From assembly GCF_027172205.1 (NCBI RefSeq), contig NC_070614.1:46750001-46814000 (forward strand): a stretch of 64,000 nucleotides of DNA, read 5' to 3'. Shown here one piece after another: positions 31,425 to 41,772 of the stretch; the first letter of the stretch is position 1; each line of letters starts with the position of its first letter. Source of the DNA: Podarcis raffonei. Its lineage: Eukaryota; Chordata; Lepidosauria; Squamata; Lacertidae. The notes beneath the pieces were generated by a model. That model was not told the origin of the DNA, did no database searches, and saw only the letters and a program-made list of their open reading frames with translations. The position numbers and the translations under genes were made by a program.

Positions 31425-31830
31425 GTCTCTTTTTCTGTGGGATATCCTTCCCTAATAAACCTAGTAAATACGCCTCAGCTTTCTTTTCTATGGTGATTTT
31501 AAGCATCTCATTTAACTCTTCATGTATAATACCCCAGAAATTCTTGATCTTCTCACAGTTCAGACAAACATGAATCATTGTCCCTTCCACTTTATCGCAT
31601 TTCCAACACAGATTGGACTTTAATTTATAAATCTTTGCAAGTTTTGATGGTGTCATATACTACCTAAAGAACATTTTCATAAAGTTCTCTTTAATGGTAT
31701 AGCAGGTGGTAAATCTGATATCCTTGCACCAACACTTTATACCACGTAAGAATAAGGCACATCTCCATTGATTTAAGTGATTTAATGGTCTTTCTTTGTT
31801 ATTTCTAAAGGTAGAATTCCTCTATTGTTC
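31425..31830 (-). mobile_element. L1 LINE fragment, ORF2 C-terminus
   Basis: The minus-strand frame encodes TPSKLAKIYKLKSNLCWKC, then GTMIHVCLNCEKIKNFW and IIHEELNEMLKITIEKKAEA, a pattern known from the cysteine-rich C-terminus of L1 ORF2. 5'-truncated and broken at the SINE junction. Confidence 0.75.
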
Positions 31831-31922
31831 TTATCCTATGGTGATGATCTGAGGTTGCAATCACATCTACTGCTTAAGTCCTCATTTGTACCTTTGCTCA
31901 TATTTGCAGCATAGGTGACATT

Positions 31923-31930
31923 ATGCAAAT
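31923..31930 (+). promoter_or_regulatory. Ig octamer ATGCAAAT of V13
   Basis: Perfect octamer 128 bases before the leader ATG of V13. Confidence 0.8.
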
Positions 31931-32050
31931 GATTTCCTGGTTTCTTCCTCATTAAAAGGAAGCCACATGTAGAGGGTGCAGTATTTGATGTCTGTGACAT
32001 AATTTAAATCCACTTCGAGTTTATGAGAGTGTTTGCCATCTGTTAAAGTG

Positions 32051-32500
32051 ATGCACTCAAACCTTCTGATAAGCTTCCTATTGATCTACCCTGCATGTGA
32101 GAACACCTTCCTTTTCCTCTTCAAGTGGGCCATCTGACATTTTCCTCTGTAACACATTTCCTATTTTTATTCTTCTCATCTTTCCTTCTGTTACAGATAT
32201 TTCACCCCAGAATGCAATCACAGAGACTGGTGATGGCTTTAAGAGGCCAGGAGACACTCTGCAATTGACATGTACAGTGTCTGGATTCTCTCTAACAAGC
32301 TACAACATGCACTGGATCCGTCAGCCCCCGTGAAAGGGCCTGGAGTGGACTGGAGGTATCTGGAGCAGCGGGAGCACTAACTATAATAGTGCACTCAAAA
32401 ACCGCATCACCATCACAAGAGACACCTCAAAAGGCCAGGTGTCCCTGCAACTGAATAGCTTGAAGCCTGAAGATTCTGCTCGGTATTGCTGTGTAGGATG
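32051..32500 (+). pseudogene. IGHV: V13: IGHV pseudogene with one stop in framework 2
   Basis: Clan-II-like V on a separate branch from the array. Leader exon 32051-32096 (MHSNLLISFLLIYPAC) ends T/GTGAG; V exon 32197-32500 follows TTACAG. Protein: [39 protein letters not shown], then CCG TGA at 32331-32333, where siblings have GGA (Gly of the PPGKGLEW motif). Beyond the stop the exon stays in frame: CDR2 [31 protein letters not shown]. Tyr before the second Cys is replaced by Cys. Octamer and RSS (consensus heptamer, ACAAAAACA) are intact, so inactivation may be recent. Confidence 0.88.
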
Positions 32501-32539
32501 CACAGTGAGGGAAATTTTCTAAGACGCAGTACAAAAACA
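32501..32539 (+). other. 23-RSS of V13
   Basis: Heptamer CACAGTG, 23-base spacer, nonamer ACAAAAACA. Confidence 0.88.
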
Positions 32540-32870
32540 TGACCTAGTTCTTCATGGGTTTGTGAACAACATCTGGAAAGAAGCTCATTTATCATCCCAT
32601 CTGTTTCCTCAGTAACAAATCCATTGCTCACAGAGAATCACAAGCATTATATTCCATCATGCATCTCCCATCACATGATCAAGGGACAAGTGTGTGCCTC
32701 CAGAGTTCTCTATTCCTCCCTTGGGATTCTACCCAGACCACTCCCCTCCCCCCACCCTTTCTCTAGACAATGTACCTCACTACCCCACTTCATGCCCTCT
32801 TTGTTTGAGAGGGATCTCAGTTCCAAACTCAGTGGGGAAGTGAAGGGATAAGTCTTCCTTTAGGAACATA

Positions 32871-32946
32871 GGGAGCTTCCCAGGGTGGCAAGGGCAACCC
32901 AGTCAGATGGGATGGGTACAAACACTAAGTTGTTGTTGTTGTTGTT

Positions 32947-32997
<51 letters not shown>

Positions 32998-33000
32998 TGG
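32871..33000 (+). repeat. L2/CR1-type LINE tail and (TTG)n microsatellite
   Basis: Degraded tail (CCCAGTCAGATGGGATGGGT) followed by about 65 bases of TTG triplets. The same tail family is seen at 20332 and, inverted, at 53640. Confidence 0.65.
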
Positions 33001-33380
33001 TCCACCTGGCTCAGTTTTCTATACAGCAGCCTTTACCAATCTTGTTTTCTGACATGTTGTTGGACTAGAACACCATTGTTTCTCACCACTGGCCATGCTG
33101 ACCAGAATTATGAGAGATAATATCTGGGGTGCAAGGTTGGGAAAGACTGCACTATACTGGCTGGCAATGCCTCCCCAGGTTTTTAGACTGGGGTCTCCCC
33201 CAGCCCTCGTTGAAAGTGCAAAGGGCGGAACATGGGACCTTCTGCATGCAAAGCACCCTATTACTATTATTTTTAGTCCATCTTGGGCAAAACCATTTGA
33301 GCCAGTGATTAGCATGTATAAGGCTGTGCTTGTAATTCATATGTGTTTTCTTTTACACTTTGTGTTTCTTCTCTCTTCAG

Positions 33381-33664
33381 GGGCCAGATTCTTCTCTCTC
33401 AGTCAGGCTCAGAACTGAAAAGGCCCAGAGAATCTACAAGACTCACCTGTTCTGTGAGTGGATTTCCTCCCAGCGGTTATACTATGCACTGGATTTGACA
33501 GTCTCCTGGAAAAGGGTTGGAATACCTCCTTTACTCAGGTGGTGCTGGCTACTCTCCAGCAATCCGAAATCGTTTCACTGCCACCAAGGGCATCTCCAAT
33601 TTTTACCTGAAAATGAACAGCCTCAAGCAAGAAGACACAGCTGTCTACTTCTGTGCCAGAGATA
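33381..33664 (+). pseudogene. IGHV: V14: IGHV pseudogene, no leader exon found
   Basis: V exon related to V20, V23 and V27 (LSQSGSELKRPRE, then CSVSGF, GYTMHW, FTATKGISNFYLKMNSLKQE, TAVYFCAR). An acceptor (CTCTCTTCAG) precedes it at 33380. About 5 bases are missing near 33388 relative to the intact relatives, shifting the frame after the splice junction, and the FR2 Arg codon is TGA (near 33497). No leader ATG/GTAAG exon or octamer was seen in the preceding 400 bases, which look like old interspersed repeat. RSS at 33665-33703 survives. Confidence 0.82.
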
Positions 33665-33703
33665 CACAGTGGTAGAAACTGAGGCTGAGTTCAGACAAAA
33701 GCA
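33665..33703 (+). other. 23-RSS of V14, weak nonamer
   Basis: Heptamer CACAGTG, 23-base spacer, nonamer ACAAAAGCA. Confidence 0.75.
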
Positions 33704-35350
33704 ATGATAGAAAAATATATGATATAGGTAAAAGGGGAATACTGCATGTAGTGCTAGAAAACTTTCAGTGGAAAGGAATCTATTGAAAGAAACACAAGCA
33801 GATGGGGCTCATGTTTCACAATATTGGGCAATGGAGCAAAATGACCTCCTGGTAGAAACCACAAGAAGGAGAAGATATTATTCTCCTACAGGAAGCAGCT
33901 GTCTAGGATTTCCTTGTTAAGTACTTTAGCTAACCTAAATGCATGAGCAACCTAATCTTGAGACTGACTTCATGATTCATAGAATCACAGAGGCCATCTA
34001 TTCCAACCATCTGATGAACTAAATCAGTCAAGAAATCAACAGCTAATGAAATATAACGGTTAAAAACACACACAAAGAAAGCCTTTAACTGCTGCTTAAC
34101 TGTGAAGTTATGTAACTGCTATATGATTATCCCACTGACTATTTTTCATGCAAATGGAATTGAAAAGCCAACCCCCTACCAAAAATATTTGTTTTAGATT
34201 TTACCATTTATAGGATCTGGGCATTGAAAATTCAGCATATTTGTTCCATTGGCAGCTAAGCAGAGAGAGAGAGAGAAACTTATTTTCTGCTAAAGAAAGG
34301 CGATTGAAGGTGGGTATCAGAAGCAAGCCAGAGTGAGCCAGCAATAAATCACAAGGAGTAAACGAAGTTAACTCTTTATTAGAAGAAACAGGATCTGCTC
34401 AGGAGTGTCAGGCCTAATGAGCACAGCAACTACTCTTCAATAGATCTTGCCCCTGTGAGGCAGTTGTGGAGACTGAAGGCTTTATCACAGCTTCCTAAGT
34501 CTCATCCTCATTCCTAAGTCTCATCCTCTCTTTCCCAAGCAATCTGAGACTACGCTGGTGTGCTTGCCTTTGCTCCTCCTGCTTCGTACTTCTTCTCGTC
34601 CTGTGAGACCTGGGATGTGTTATTCCAGTATTAGGGAGTTTTTCCTCCAAAAAACAAAAAAAACCTACATTTTGATAAATAAAATATTCAGCTTTAAAAA
34701 GAACCGATTTCTGTTTGTGGGTATGAAATTCTATGGGCTTTTTGCAGCTCCATAGAAATTCCCAACTACACAGAGGCATAGCTAGAGAGCGGGGCAGCGG
34801 GGCACACCGGGTGCCACACCACTTACCACAGGGCCTGGCCTGCTGCCTGCCTGAACCACGTATCTCTCCTGGGAGTGACACAGTGGCTTGGGCGCCTGCA
34901 GGCTCCGCGCTGCCCAAAGCATCAGTGTGGGGCATGCACTTGCCCACTGCCTCCCCCTCAGTTGTAGGGCGGCTGAGGGGGAGGCAGAGGGTGTACTGCA
35001 TGCAAGCTCCGTGCTGCCCAAAATGGCACCGTGGGGCTTGCATCTGCCTGTTGCCTTCCCCTCAACTGCCTTGCAGCTGAGGAGGAGGCGGCAGGCGAAC
35101 TCCATGAAGGCTCAGTGCAGCAGGCCCTCCCCTCAGAATTCCCTTTCATGCCCTGCCTGGCTCCGGCAGTGAGGGCTGGGTGAGTGTGAAGGGTGAAGAT
35201 CACCCTCTATGTCCCACCCCTTCTCTTCACCCCCTTTGCCCTTCCTGTGAGTGTCTACCCAGCGGTGTCAGTGGCAAAGGCTGGAAGAGCGCACTCTGCC
35301 CCGACCCAAGCTGCTGGTGAATGGCACTACAACCCTGAGTAACAGAGAGG
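33704..35350. other. V14 3' flank and repeat-rich intergenic DNA
   Basis: Positions 33798-33915 hold the conserved V downstream element. A short CR1-like end (complement of the CATAGAATC pattern) is near 33980. Positions 34766-35110 are GC-rich, begin with a GAGGCATAGCTAG hAT-like end and contain two imperfect repeats of about 105 bases. The open frames there look like composition artefacts. Confidence 0.45.
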
Positions 35351-35355
35351 GCATC

Positions 35356-35363
35356 ATGCAAAC
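35356..35363 (+). promoter_or_regulatory. Octamer-like ATGCAAAC of V15
   Basis: One mismatch to ATGCAAAT, 190 bases before the leader ATG. A second 7/8 match, ATGCAAAG, is at 35403-35410, closer to the usual distance. Confidence 0.45.
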
Positions 35364-35545
35364 GATGTGGCCTTCATTATGCCTTTTAAATGGGGGGGCC
35401 ATATGCAAAGAGTCTCATGGAGTACTTGATAAAGCCTCTTTCTGCTGTGGGTTCATCTTGTTTTTTACCCTTGGCCTTTTGAGTCATTCTTTTCCCAGAG
35501 AAGTCATTTAAAAAGACAGGACTGGAGGAAGAGACAGAGAAAAAG

Positions 35546-36061
35546 ATGACTTTACTACACCTACTTTTCATTCTATCAGCTTTGGGAGGTATGCTTCTTT
35601 GTACATTTTACAAGCAAAATATATTCTGGAGATTGGCAAATAGTTCCGGGATGTATTTGAGGATGGGGAATTGAAGAGCTACTCCTTGTCGCAATTTAAG
35701 CATTTATTTATTTTTAATCTGTTACTCTCCTGCTTTAATGCCCCCTTTTCAGGAGCCTATTCTCAGATGACTCTCACTCAGTCAGGTCTAGAAATCAAAA
35801 GGCCTGGAGACTCGGTAAAGATCAAGTGCACTGTGAATGGCTTGAATGCTGCTATGGAAACTTTTTACATGGATTGGCTCAGGCAGGCACCCGGAAAGAC
35901 GTTCGAAGGGTTGTCTCGGTTCAGGATACCAGGAAAAGAAGCTCAGCCTTCTGCATTCCGAGGTCGGTTCACAGCCTCCAAAGACATAAACAGCTTCTAC
36001 CTGGAGATGAACAACCTGAGAGAAGAGGACACTGCCATGTATTACTGTACTAAAGACGGCG
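35546..36061 (+). CDS. IGHV: V15: divergent IGHV segment, intact frame
   Basis: Leader exon 35546-35588 is 43 bases (MTLLHLLFILSALG) with donor GGTATGC; V exon 35753-36061 follows TTTTCAG. Protein: AYSQMTLTQSGLEIKRPGD, IKCTVNGLNAAMETFYMDW, LRQAPGKTFEGLSRF, a long basic CDR2 (RIPGKEAQPSAF), [20 protein letters not shown] and AMYYCTKD. Both cysteines and the core Trp are present, but the FR2 second Trp (GLEW in most V) is Gly, which would alter the VH-VL interface. The RSS has a consensus heptamer and TCAAAAACC after 24 bases. The TLTQSG start resembles V20/V23. It may be functional or a drifting gene without obvious lesions. Confidence 0.82.
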
Positions 36062-36101
36062 CACAGTGAGAGAAAACCCTTCTGGGCTCATGTCAAAAAC
36101 C
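36062..36101 (+). other. RSS of V15 with 24-base spacer
   Basis: Heptamer CACAGTG, spacer 36069-36092 (24 bases), nonamer TCAAAAACC. With 23 bases the nonamer would read GTCAAAAAC, a poorer match. Confidence 0.75.
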
Positions 36102-37543
36102 TTCTGTAGTGTAGCCACAGAAAAATATTGGCTGGTGGCGGCGCTCGTGTTCCATTTTCATGCGCAATTGAACGCAAGGGTTAAGCAGTAGAAACCATAA
36201 CCGGAAGAGATAGTAGAGAGAGAAATCTCCTTTTTCACAGGAAGCAGATGTCTGAGTTCTCCCTTTCCAATGGAGGAACTGTTTTAAGGCATAAAGAAGA
36301 GAATCCTTTCAAATAGAAAATTATTCAAATGCATATTTATAATTTTATTTTAATATTTATATACATTCTTATTTCCCATGCTCTCTAAATATTTATTTCA
36401 TTATATTTAAAGCTCCGAGACACACATTAGTGTGAAAGCTATTGGATAGTTCAGTTCTAATCTGCAAATTAAGGCTAGACATGCAGATCATGATGTTCAT
36501 TTTGGGAATTTGCCATGCGTTTGGTCCAGTGAATGGTGATTTGAAGCTGATTGTGTTTCTACTGTATGTGTAGCATCCATATTATTTCCTCCTCACACAA
36601 GTGGAATCCTGTACACATACACCCAAATTAGGATTTCCCTGATTGGCAAATAACCAGATAAGGGAAGATAAATAAATAAACTTGTATATTTGTGTGTGTG
36701 TGTGTTTCTTACATATGTGGTGAAGTTTCCCTGGGTGCCATCCAACCTTATTTCTGTTTTGTTTGTGTCAGCCCAAAGCAAAGAATAAAATTGGTTGTTG
36801 CTAAGGCAAATCTCTCCTCTTCCCCCTTAAAATAGTTATTTTCATAGAATCATAGAATTGGAGAGTTGGAAGTTACCCCAAGGGTCATCTAGTCCAACCC
36901 CCTGCAATGCAGGAATTTTGACTAAAGCATCCATGACATGTGGCCATCCAACCTCTGCTTGAAAATTTCCAATAAAAAAGTCCAGCACCTTCCAAGGGAG
37001 TCCATTCCACTGTCAATCAACTCTTATAACCAGAAAGTTCTTCCTAATGCTTACTCAGAAGCTCCTTGTAACTTGAATCCATTGGTTTGGGCTACGCTCC
37101 AGAACAGGAGAGAACACGCTTGCTCCATCTTCCATGTCACAGCCTTTAGATCAGAGCTTTCCAAACTTTTCATGTTGCTGACACACTTTTTAGGCATGCA
37201 TCATTTCACGACACAGTAATTCAGTTTTCCTGAGAGGAGTGCGGGATTATTATTTTTTTAAGTGCTACTACATTTCAGTGGCTGTTGTTCACAAGAGCCA
37301 CAGAAACATCTGCTTGTGATAGCAACACATCAAACATCAGCATTCAAAAGAATTTACTACACAGGAGAAGGGTGGTGATGTTGGATTGCTGTGTTTCCCC
37401 CCCATGGAAAGTACACTTGGAAGGTATGCCATTTCCCATGATAGATTATCCATCGAAACTATCAATAAGTTATGAAACATTATGTTTGGTGATTAAATGG
37501 CTTCTCAGTGCCATAATTTAAGGATTTTCTCTTGCTCCTTCAG
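36102..37543. other. V15 3' flank and repeat-bearing intergenic DNA
   Basis: 36126-36270 is the conserved V downstream element (GGTGGCGGCGCTCGTG, TTTTTCACAGGAAGCAGATG). 36844-37150 is a CR1 end. The rest is AT-rich with no gene seen. Confidence 0.45.
36844..37150 (-). mobile_element. CR1 LINE 3' end
   Basis: Begins with the repeated CATAGAATCATAGAAT motif that ends CR1 elements (in complement), followed by GTCCAACCCCCTGCAATGCA. The rest fades to the right. Confidence 0.7.
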
Positions 37544-38594
37544 AGGCCTACAGTCAGGTTATACTTACCCAGTCAAGTCTGAATATCAAAAGACCTGAAG
37601 AATCAGTCCTGCTCAAATTGACTGTGAATGGTTTTGAAATAAGAAGCAATTATGATTCTTATTCTCCCACAATTCAAAGGTGATAATCTCCCCCAAAGAC
37701 AGCTCCAAATTCTACCTGCAATGAGCACTCCCACTTTACACTCTGGGTGCCCTTTGCAGGATTGCGTATGGTGCTTCGGACCCCAGGGAACTTACTGGTT
37801 GTATGGGCTAGCCTCCTTCTGAATGTTATTATTTGGAAGTTCACGCCCAGCCTCAGTTAGTCAATTTACACTGCTGGGAGGTGGGGCGAGTCATATAAAT
37901 AGGGGGGGGGGGAGCCAGCAGTGGTCAGGCAGTCGGCTCAGGATCTTCACCCACCCAACTCTCCCTTTGTTTAATGTTTCTTGTTTGCAGGTTAACAGTT
38001 TTCTTCCTGTTTAGTGGGCGCTGCTACAGTCTTTTGACTGGTTGCTGTTGAAGAACCGGAAACAAATTTTCCTGCATTGGCAGGTTTTGTCTTCCCCATA
38101 GCAATTCGTCACAAATTTGGCGGTTTAAGGCCTTGGGCGGAATCCTTTTGTCTTTTCATCCCGAAAATTGGGGGGAGGGTGTGAGGTGGTGACTCACCCC
38201 CGCCCCGCAGCGGTGATTCCAGGGTCCCCTCTTAAAGGGGTTGTAATATGGGTGTCACTGGCCATACACTGAAAGGTTGTCAATGAATTACCCTGTGTGC
38301 GGGGATATGGGGTGGGCTGCCTGCATACACATGCATCTTGCAGAGCACCCCCATATCCCAATTACCCTGAGGAGCCCCAGTTCCCCCGGCTGGGGGGCTG
38401 GGAGGGATACACACCCAATGCCTAAGCCAAGGTCTTCCTACATTTGAGAGTTTAATAAAGTTGTGGCCAAATTTTAATCCCATAACATGTTGTCAGAGTC
38501 ACTATTCATTTCTGGTGGTCCCTGGGGGCTGAGCCGGTCACTGCCTGGTCACGCAAATAAACTGCAATGTATTTTTGTGCTAGAGACACACAAT
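37544..38594 (+). pseudogene. IGHV: V16: IGHV relic split by an LTR-like element
   Basis: 37544-37735 resembles the V15 exon (AYSQVILTQSSLNIKRPEE), but the first Cys codon is TTG, part of CDR1-FR2 is missing and stops follow. The match stops at a KFYLQ-like FR3 stretch. A matching FR3 end (MYFCARD, then heptamer-like CACAATG) reappears at 38558-38594. Between them lies a TATA- and AATAAA-bearing element (37735-38545). CTGCAATG occurs at both junctions and may be its target duplication or a deletion joint. No leader was identified. Confidence 0.65.
37735..38545 (+). mobile_element. LTR-like retroelement inserted in V16, family unidentified
   Basis: Contains CATATAAATAGG (near 37890) and AATAAAGTTGTGG (near 38455) in U3-R order and shares the GTTGTGGCCAAA block with 26510-26955 and 27990-28790. 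Fossil; ends approximate. Confidence 0.5.
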
Positions 38595-38828
38595 GCTAGA
38601 ACACCCACCTGTGTTCATGGCAGATGGTGGTGCTCATACTCCATGATGCTGGGCAATTGCTCACAACAGCCTAGTAGTAGATACCACAACAGGAGGTAAA
38701 TTGAATTTTGCAGATCTCTAGGTTCTCTGATTTTGATTCAATTATCTGGGCCCCGAGCCACCAGACAAAGTAACCTGGTGCACAGGAAGTGCCTGGATTG
38801 AGGCTTATCTAAAGCAATATGAAGTTTA

Positions 38829-38862
38829 AGGAAGAGGAGGAGGAGGAGGAGGAGGAGGAGGA
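38829..38862. repeat. (GAG)n microsatellite
   Basis: About 34 bases of GAG/GGA triplets. Confidence 0.9.
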
Positions 38863-39081
38863 AGTTGTTAATGTGAAATAGTGTTGTGGGAGCTATGATA
38901 TGGACTGAGAATTGTTAGGAATTACATAATCATCTCCATTTGACAGCTTCCTTTGTCCTCCCTGTTATGAGTTATGACCCCTGTCTCTGGGGACACAATT
39001 CTTTGATTGCTAAGCCCTTCTTGGGGGGGGGGGGGAATTGAACTTCTTCATGGACTGGTGGTGTCTTATATAGCAGAGCAT

Positions 39082-39089
39082 ATGCAAAT
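39082..39089 (+). promoter_or_regulatory. Ig octamer ATGCAAAT of V17
   Basis: Perfect octamer 130 bases before the leader ATG; a TTATATAG stretch lies just upstream. Confidence 0.85.
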
Positions 39090-39218
39090 ATTGATTCAGT
39101 CCATTCTTTAAAACTCCCTCCCTCCTGCCCTAGACTTTGATCTTGCAGAAATAACCATCGTTCCCTTGTAGCTACCAGTCTTCCGAAGGAGAATTTCTCT
39201 GCAAACCATCCAATAAAA

Positions 39219-39653
39219 ATGATTATTTGGATCCATCTCCTCTTAACTCTTTCAGCTTTCAAAGGTAATTCTTCCCTTTGGTTGCAATGATATGACTTGG
39301 ACTTGCTGAGAATGTATTCAGGGAGATTCGTAACTTTGTCCCTTTTCCTAGGTGTTTTGTCAGACATTTCTCTTGTAGAAAATGGAGGAGACCTGAAAAG
39401 GCCTGGAGATTCTCTTCGGCTTATGTGTACAACATCAGGCTTCAGTATAGCCAGCTACTGGATGAGCTGGGTCCGTCAGGCTCCAGGAAAGGGGCTCAAG
39501 TGGGTGTCAAGTGTTTCAGGAAGTACCACATATTATGCAGATTCTGTTAAAGGCCGATTCACAACTTCCATGGATATGTCCAATCAGTGGATTGATCTGC
39601 GTATGACAGGCCTGAAAGCTGAAGACACTGGAATGTATTACTGTGCGAGAGAT
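39219..39653 (+). CDS. IGHV: V17: IGHV segment, clan-III-like (IGHV3-like), intact
   Basis: Leader exon 39219-39264 ([15 protein letters not shown]) ends G/GTAATT; V exon 39352-39653 follows TTTTCCTAG. Protein: [51 protein letters not shown], short CDR2 (VSGSTTYY), [33 protein letters not shown]. This is the canonical clan-III frame ([29 protein letters not shown]) with one deviation, a Met-Asp-Met FR3. Both cysteines and the Trp are intact. The RSS nonamer is weak. Closest relative in the window is V24. Confidence 0.92.
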
Positions 39654-39692
39654 CACAGTGGTGCAGAGTGAATCTGAGCTCTGAAAAATACC
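39654..39692 (+). other. 23-RSS of V17, weak nonamer
   Basis: Heptamer CACAGTG, 23-base spacer, nonamer AAAAATACC (two mismatches). Confidence 0.75.
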
Positions 39693-40119
39693 TATAGTGA
39701 AGCTGGCAAGGTTCCTTGAAGGGTTATTTATGGATCAGTCATTGAGATCTTGTTTGGAAACTCAGCAAAACATCATGTCATTATAGTGTTTTTAACACCC
39801 CTTTGGGACTTCTGATCTGCTTCAGTTTTGTTTGACCAATTTTTTTTAAATCCTGCTTCTTGTCAAAAAAAACCTTCTGCAGTAGAAAGCAGAGTGTTCC
39901 GTGTATTCGGGCAACTAAGGACAATGAGCTAGGAATAGAAGCCACACACACACAGCAGGATGAGAGAATAAAAATATAATTTTGCCACAAGAAGCAGATG
40001 TCTAAGATATTCTATTTTGACAGAAAAGCTGCTCCTGGTGCAGGAAGAAGAAAACCACAAGAAATAACTACATGAAGAAATCTCTTACTAGTTCAGAGGA
40101 CTTTTTGCATGGTTTTACC

Positions 40120-40371
40120 CAGGGGTAGGAAACTTAAGGCCCGGGGCCGGATGTAGCCCAATTGCCTTCTCAATCCGGCCCGTGGACGGTCCAGGAATCA
40201 GCGTGTTTTTACATGAGTAGAATGTGTCCTTTTATTTAACATGCATCTCTGGGTTATTTGTGGGGCATAGGAATTCATTCATTATTATTTTTTTCAAAAT
40301 ATAGTCCAGCCCACCACATGGTCTGAGGGACGGTGGACCAGCCCTTGGCTGAAAAAGGTTGCTGAACCCTG
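40120..40371. mobile_element. hAT-type MITE, 8-base target duplication
   Basis: 252 bases with imperfect terminal inverted repeats CAGGGGTAGGAAACTT / CAGGGTTCAGCAACCT (complement), flanked by GTTTTACC at 40112-40119 and 40372-40379. The 8-base duplication is diagnostic of hAT elements. Confidence 0.88.
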
Positions 40372-40550
40372 GTTTTACCAGTAACCCCATTCTATTGTGT
40401 ACCCACATTCAATTGTGTGTGCTTGTTTCCAAAGACAGAGTAGTTCAGAGGCCAGGATGGTATGATGTCCTATCTCTGCTAATACATCTGTACATTGCAA
40501 GGCAGATGCAGGAGGAGATGTGAAATTGATGCTTTTGGTGCCTGATAGAT

Positions 40551-40904
40551 GCGGGTGACGCTGTGGTCTAAACCACTGAGCCTCTTGGGCTTGCCAATTG
40601 GAAGGCCAGCAGTTCAAATCCCCACAATGGGGGTGAGCTCCCATTGCTCTGTCCCAGCTCCTGCCAACCTAGCAGTTCAAAAGCACACCACTGCAAGTAG
40701 GTAAATAGGTACTGCTGCTGCAGGAAGGTAAACGGCGTTTCCGTGTGCTCTGGTTTCCATCACAGTGTTCCGTTGCCCCAGAAGTGGTTTAGTCATGCTG
40801 GGCACATGACCCGGCTCCCTCAGCGTGAAGCGAGTTGAGCACCACAATCCCATAGTCACCTTTGACTGGACTTAACCATCTAGGGGTCCTTTACCTTTAC
40901 CTTT
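40551..40904 (+). mobile_element. Sauria-type tRNA-derived SINE upstream of V18
   Basis: tRNA-like head (GACGCTGTGGTCTAAACCAC), TTCAAATCCCC B-box region, CCTTTACCTTTACCTT tail. Same insertion as 31078-31424 and 53870-54154. Confidence 0.85.
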
Positions 40905-40953
40905 CTAGTCAGATCCTGGAGGTTTCTCCTTTATTAGTGGCATTTGTGCTATC

Positions 40954-40961
40954 ATGCAAAT
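40954..40961 (+). promoter_or_regulatory. Ig octamer ATGCAAAT of V18
   Basis: Perfect octamer 106 bases before the leader ATG. Confidence 0.85.
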
Positions 40962-41066
40962 GATTCTTACTTTGGGGCTACATTAAAGGAGACAGAGCAT
41001 GCAAAGCTTCTCAGTAGAATACAGCTCCCCTTCAGGTCCTGTGAGTTATCGCCAACCATTCAAGAC

Positions 41067-41501
41067 ATGGAATTAACACTCTTGACCATATCCCTCACGA
41101 TCTTCCCAGCATGTAAGGAAATTCTGCAAGCAATTGATTCCCTGTATGGTCATCTTCTTCTTAAATCTTCCTTATTTTTTTTCCTCCTGATACAGGTGTG
41201 TTATCCCAGGTTACCATTACAGAGTCTGGTGGTGGTGTCAAGAGGCCAGGAGAGACTGTGCAACTGACCTGTACGGTGTCTGGATTTTCTGTAGCAAGCA
41301 GCATCATGGATTGGGCCCACTGGGCCCCTGGGAAAGGGTTGGTGTGGAGTGGACGAATCTGGTCCAATGGAAATGTGAACTATAACAGTGGTCTCCAGGA
41401 CCGTATCACCATCACAAGAGACACCTCAAAAAGCCAGGTGTTCCTGCAACTGCGTGGCCTGAAACTGGAAGATTCCGCCACGTATTACTGTGCAAGAGAC
41501 A
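41067..41501 (+). CDS. IGHV: V18: IGHV segment, V12/V25 family, intact
   Basis: Leader exon 41067-41112 (MELTLLTISLTIFPAC), V exon 41196-41501: [53 protein letters not shown]2 [26 protein letters not shown] and ATYYCARD. It is the plus-strand counterpart of V12 and almost identical to V25. It differs at the junction-proximal end (GCAAGAGAC against ACAAATAAC). The heptamer CACTGAG is weak. A solo LTR with its target duplication follows about 230 bases after the nonamer. Confidence 0.92.
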
Positions 41502-41540
41502 CACTGAGAGAAAATGTCTCTCACAGGCCGTGCAAAAACT
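41502..41540 (+). other. 23-RSS of V18, weak heptamer
   Basis: Heptamer CACTGAG, 23-base spacer, nonamer GCAAAAACT. Confidence 0.78.
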
Positions 41541-41772
41541 ACTCTTCTGGAAAACCAGTGATACGTGTATTTTTGTGCATTGCAGCTGGAAAGGGAACCC
41601 TCTTTATAGACATTTCATTTCCTGAACCACTGGTGCATTCAATTCCACAGTATCCGTATTGCAACAGCTTTGCTTTAAACACAGCAACCTTGAATTTCAG
41701 AAGTATGTTCCTATCAAAATTTGTAATCATCAATGATAATTTATGTACGTAGATAATGACATTCTGCATAGC

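Noticed and set aside
34495-35043. Minus-strand frame of 182 codons
   Set aside because: Falls in a GC-rich repeated block; composition explains it and opposing frames are equally open.
40677-40859. Repeated small frame (also at 31119, 53820 and others)
   Set aside because: Encoded by the Sauria SINE in several copies; not a protein gene.
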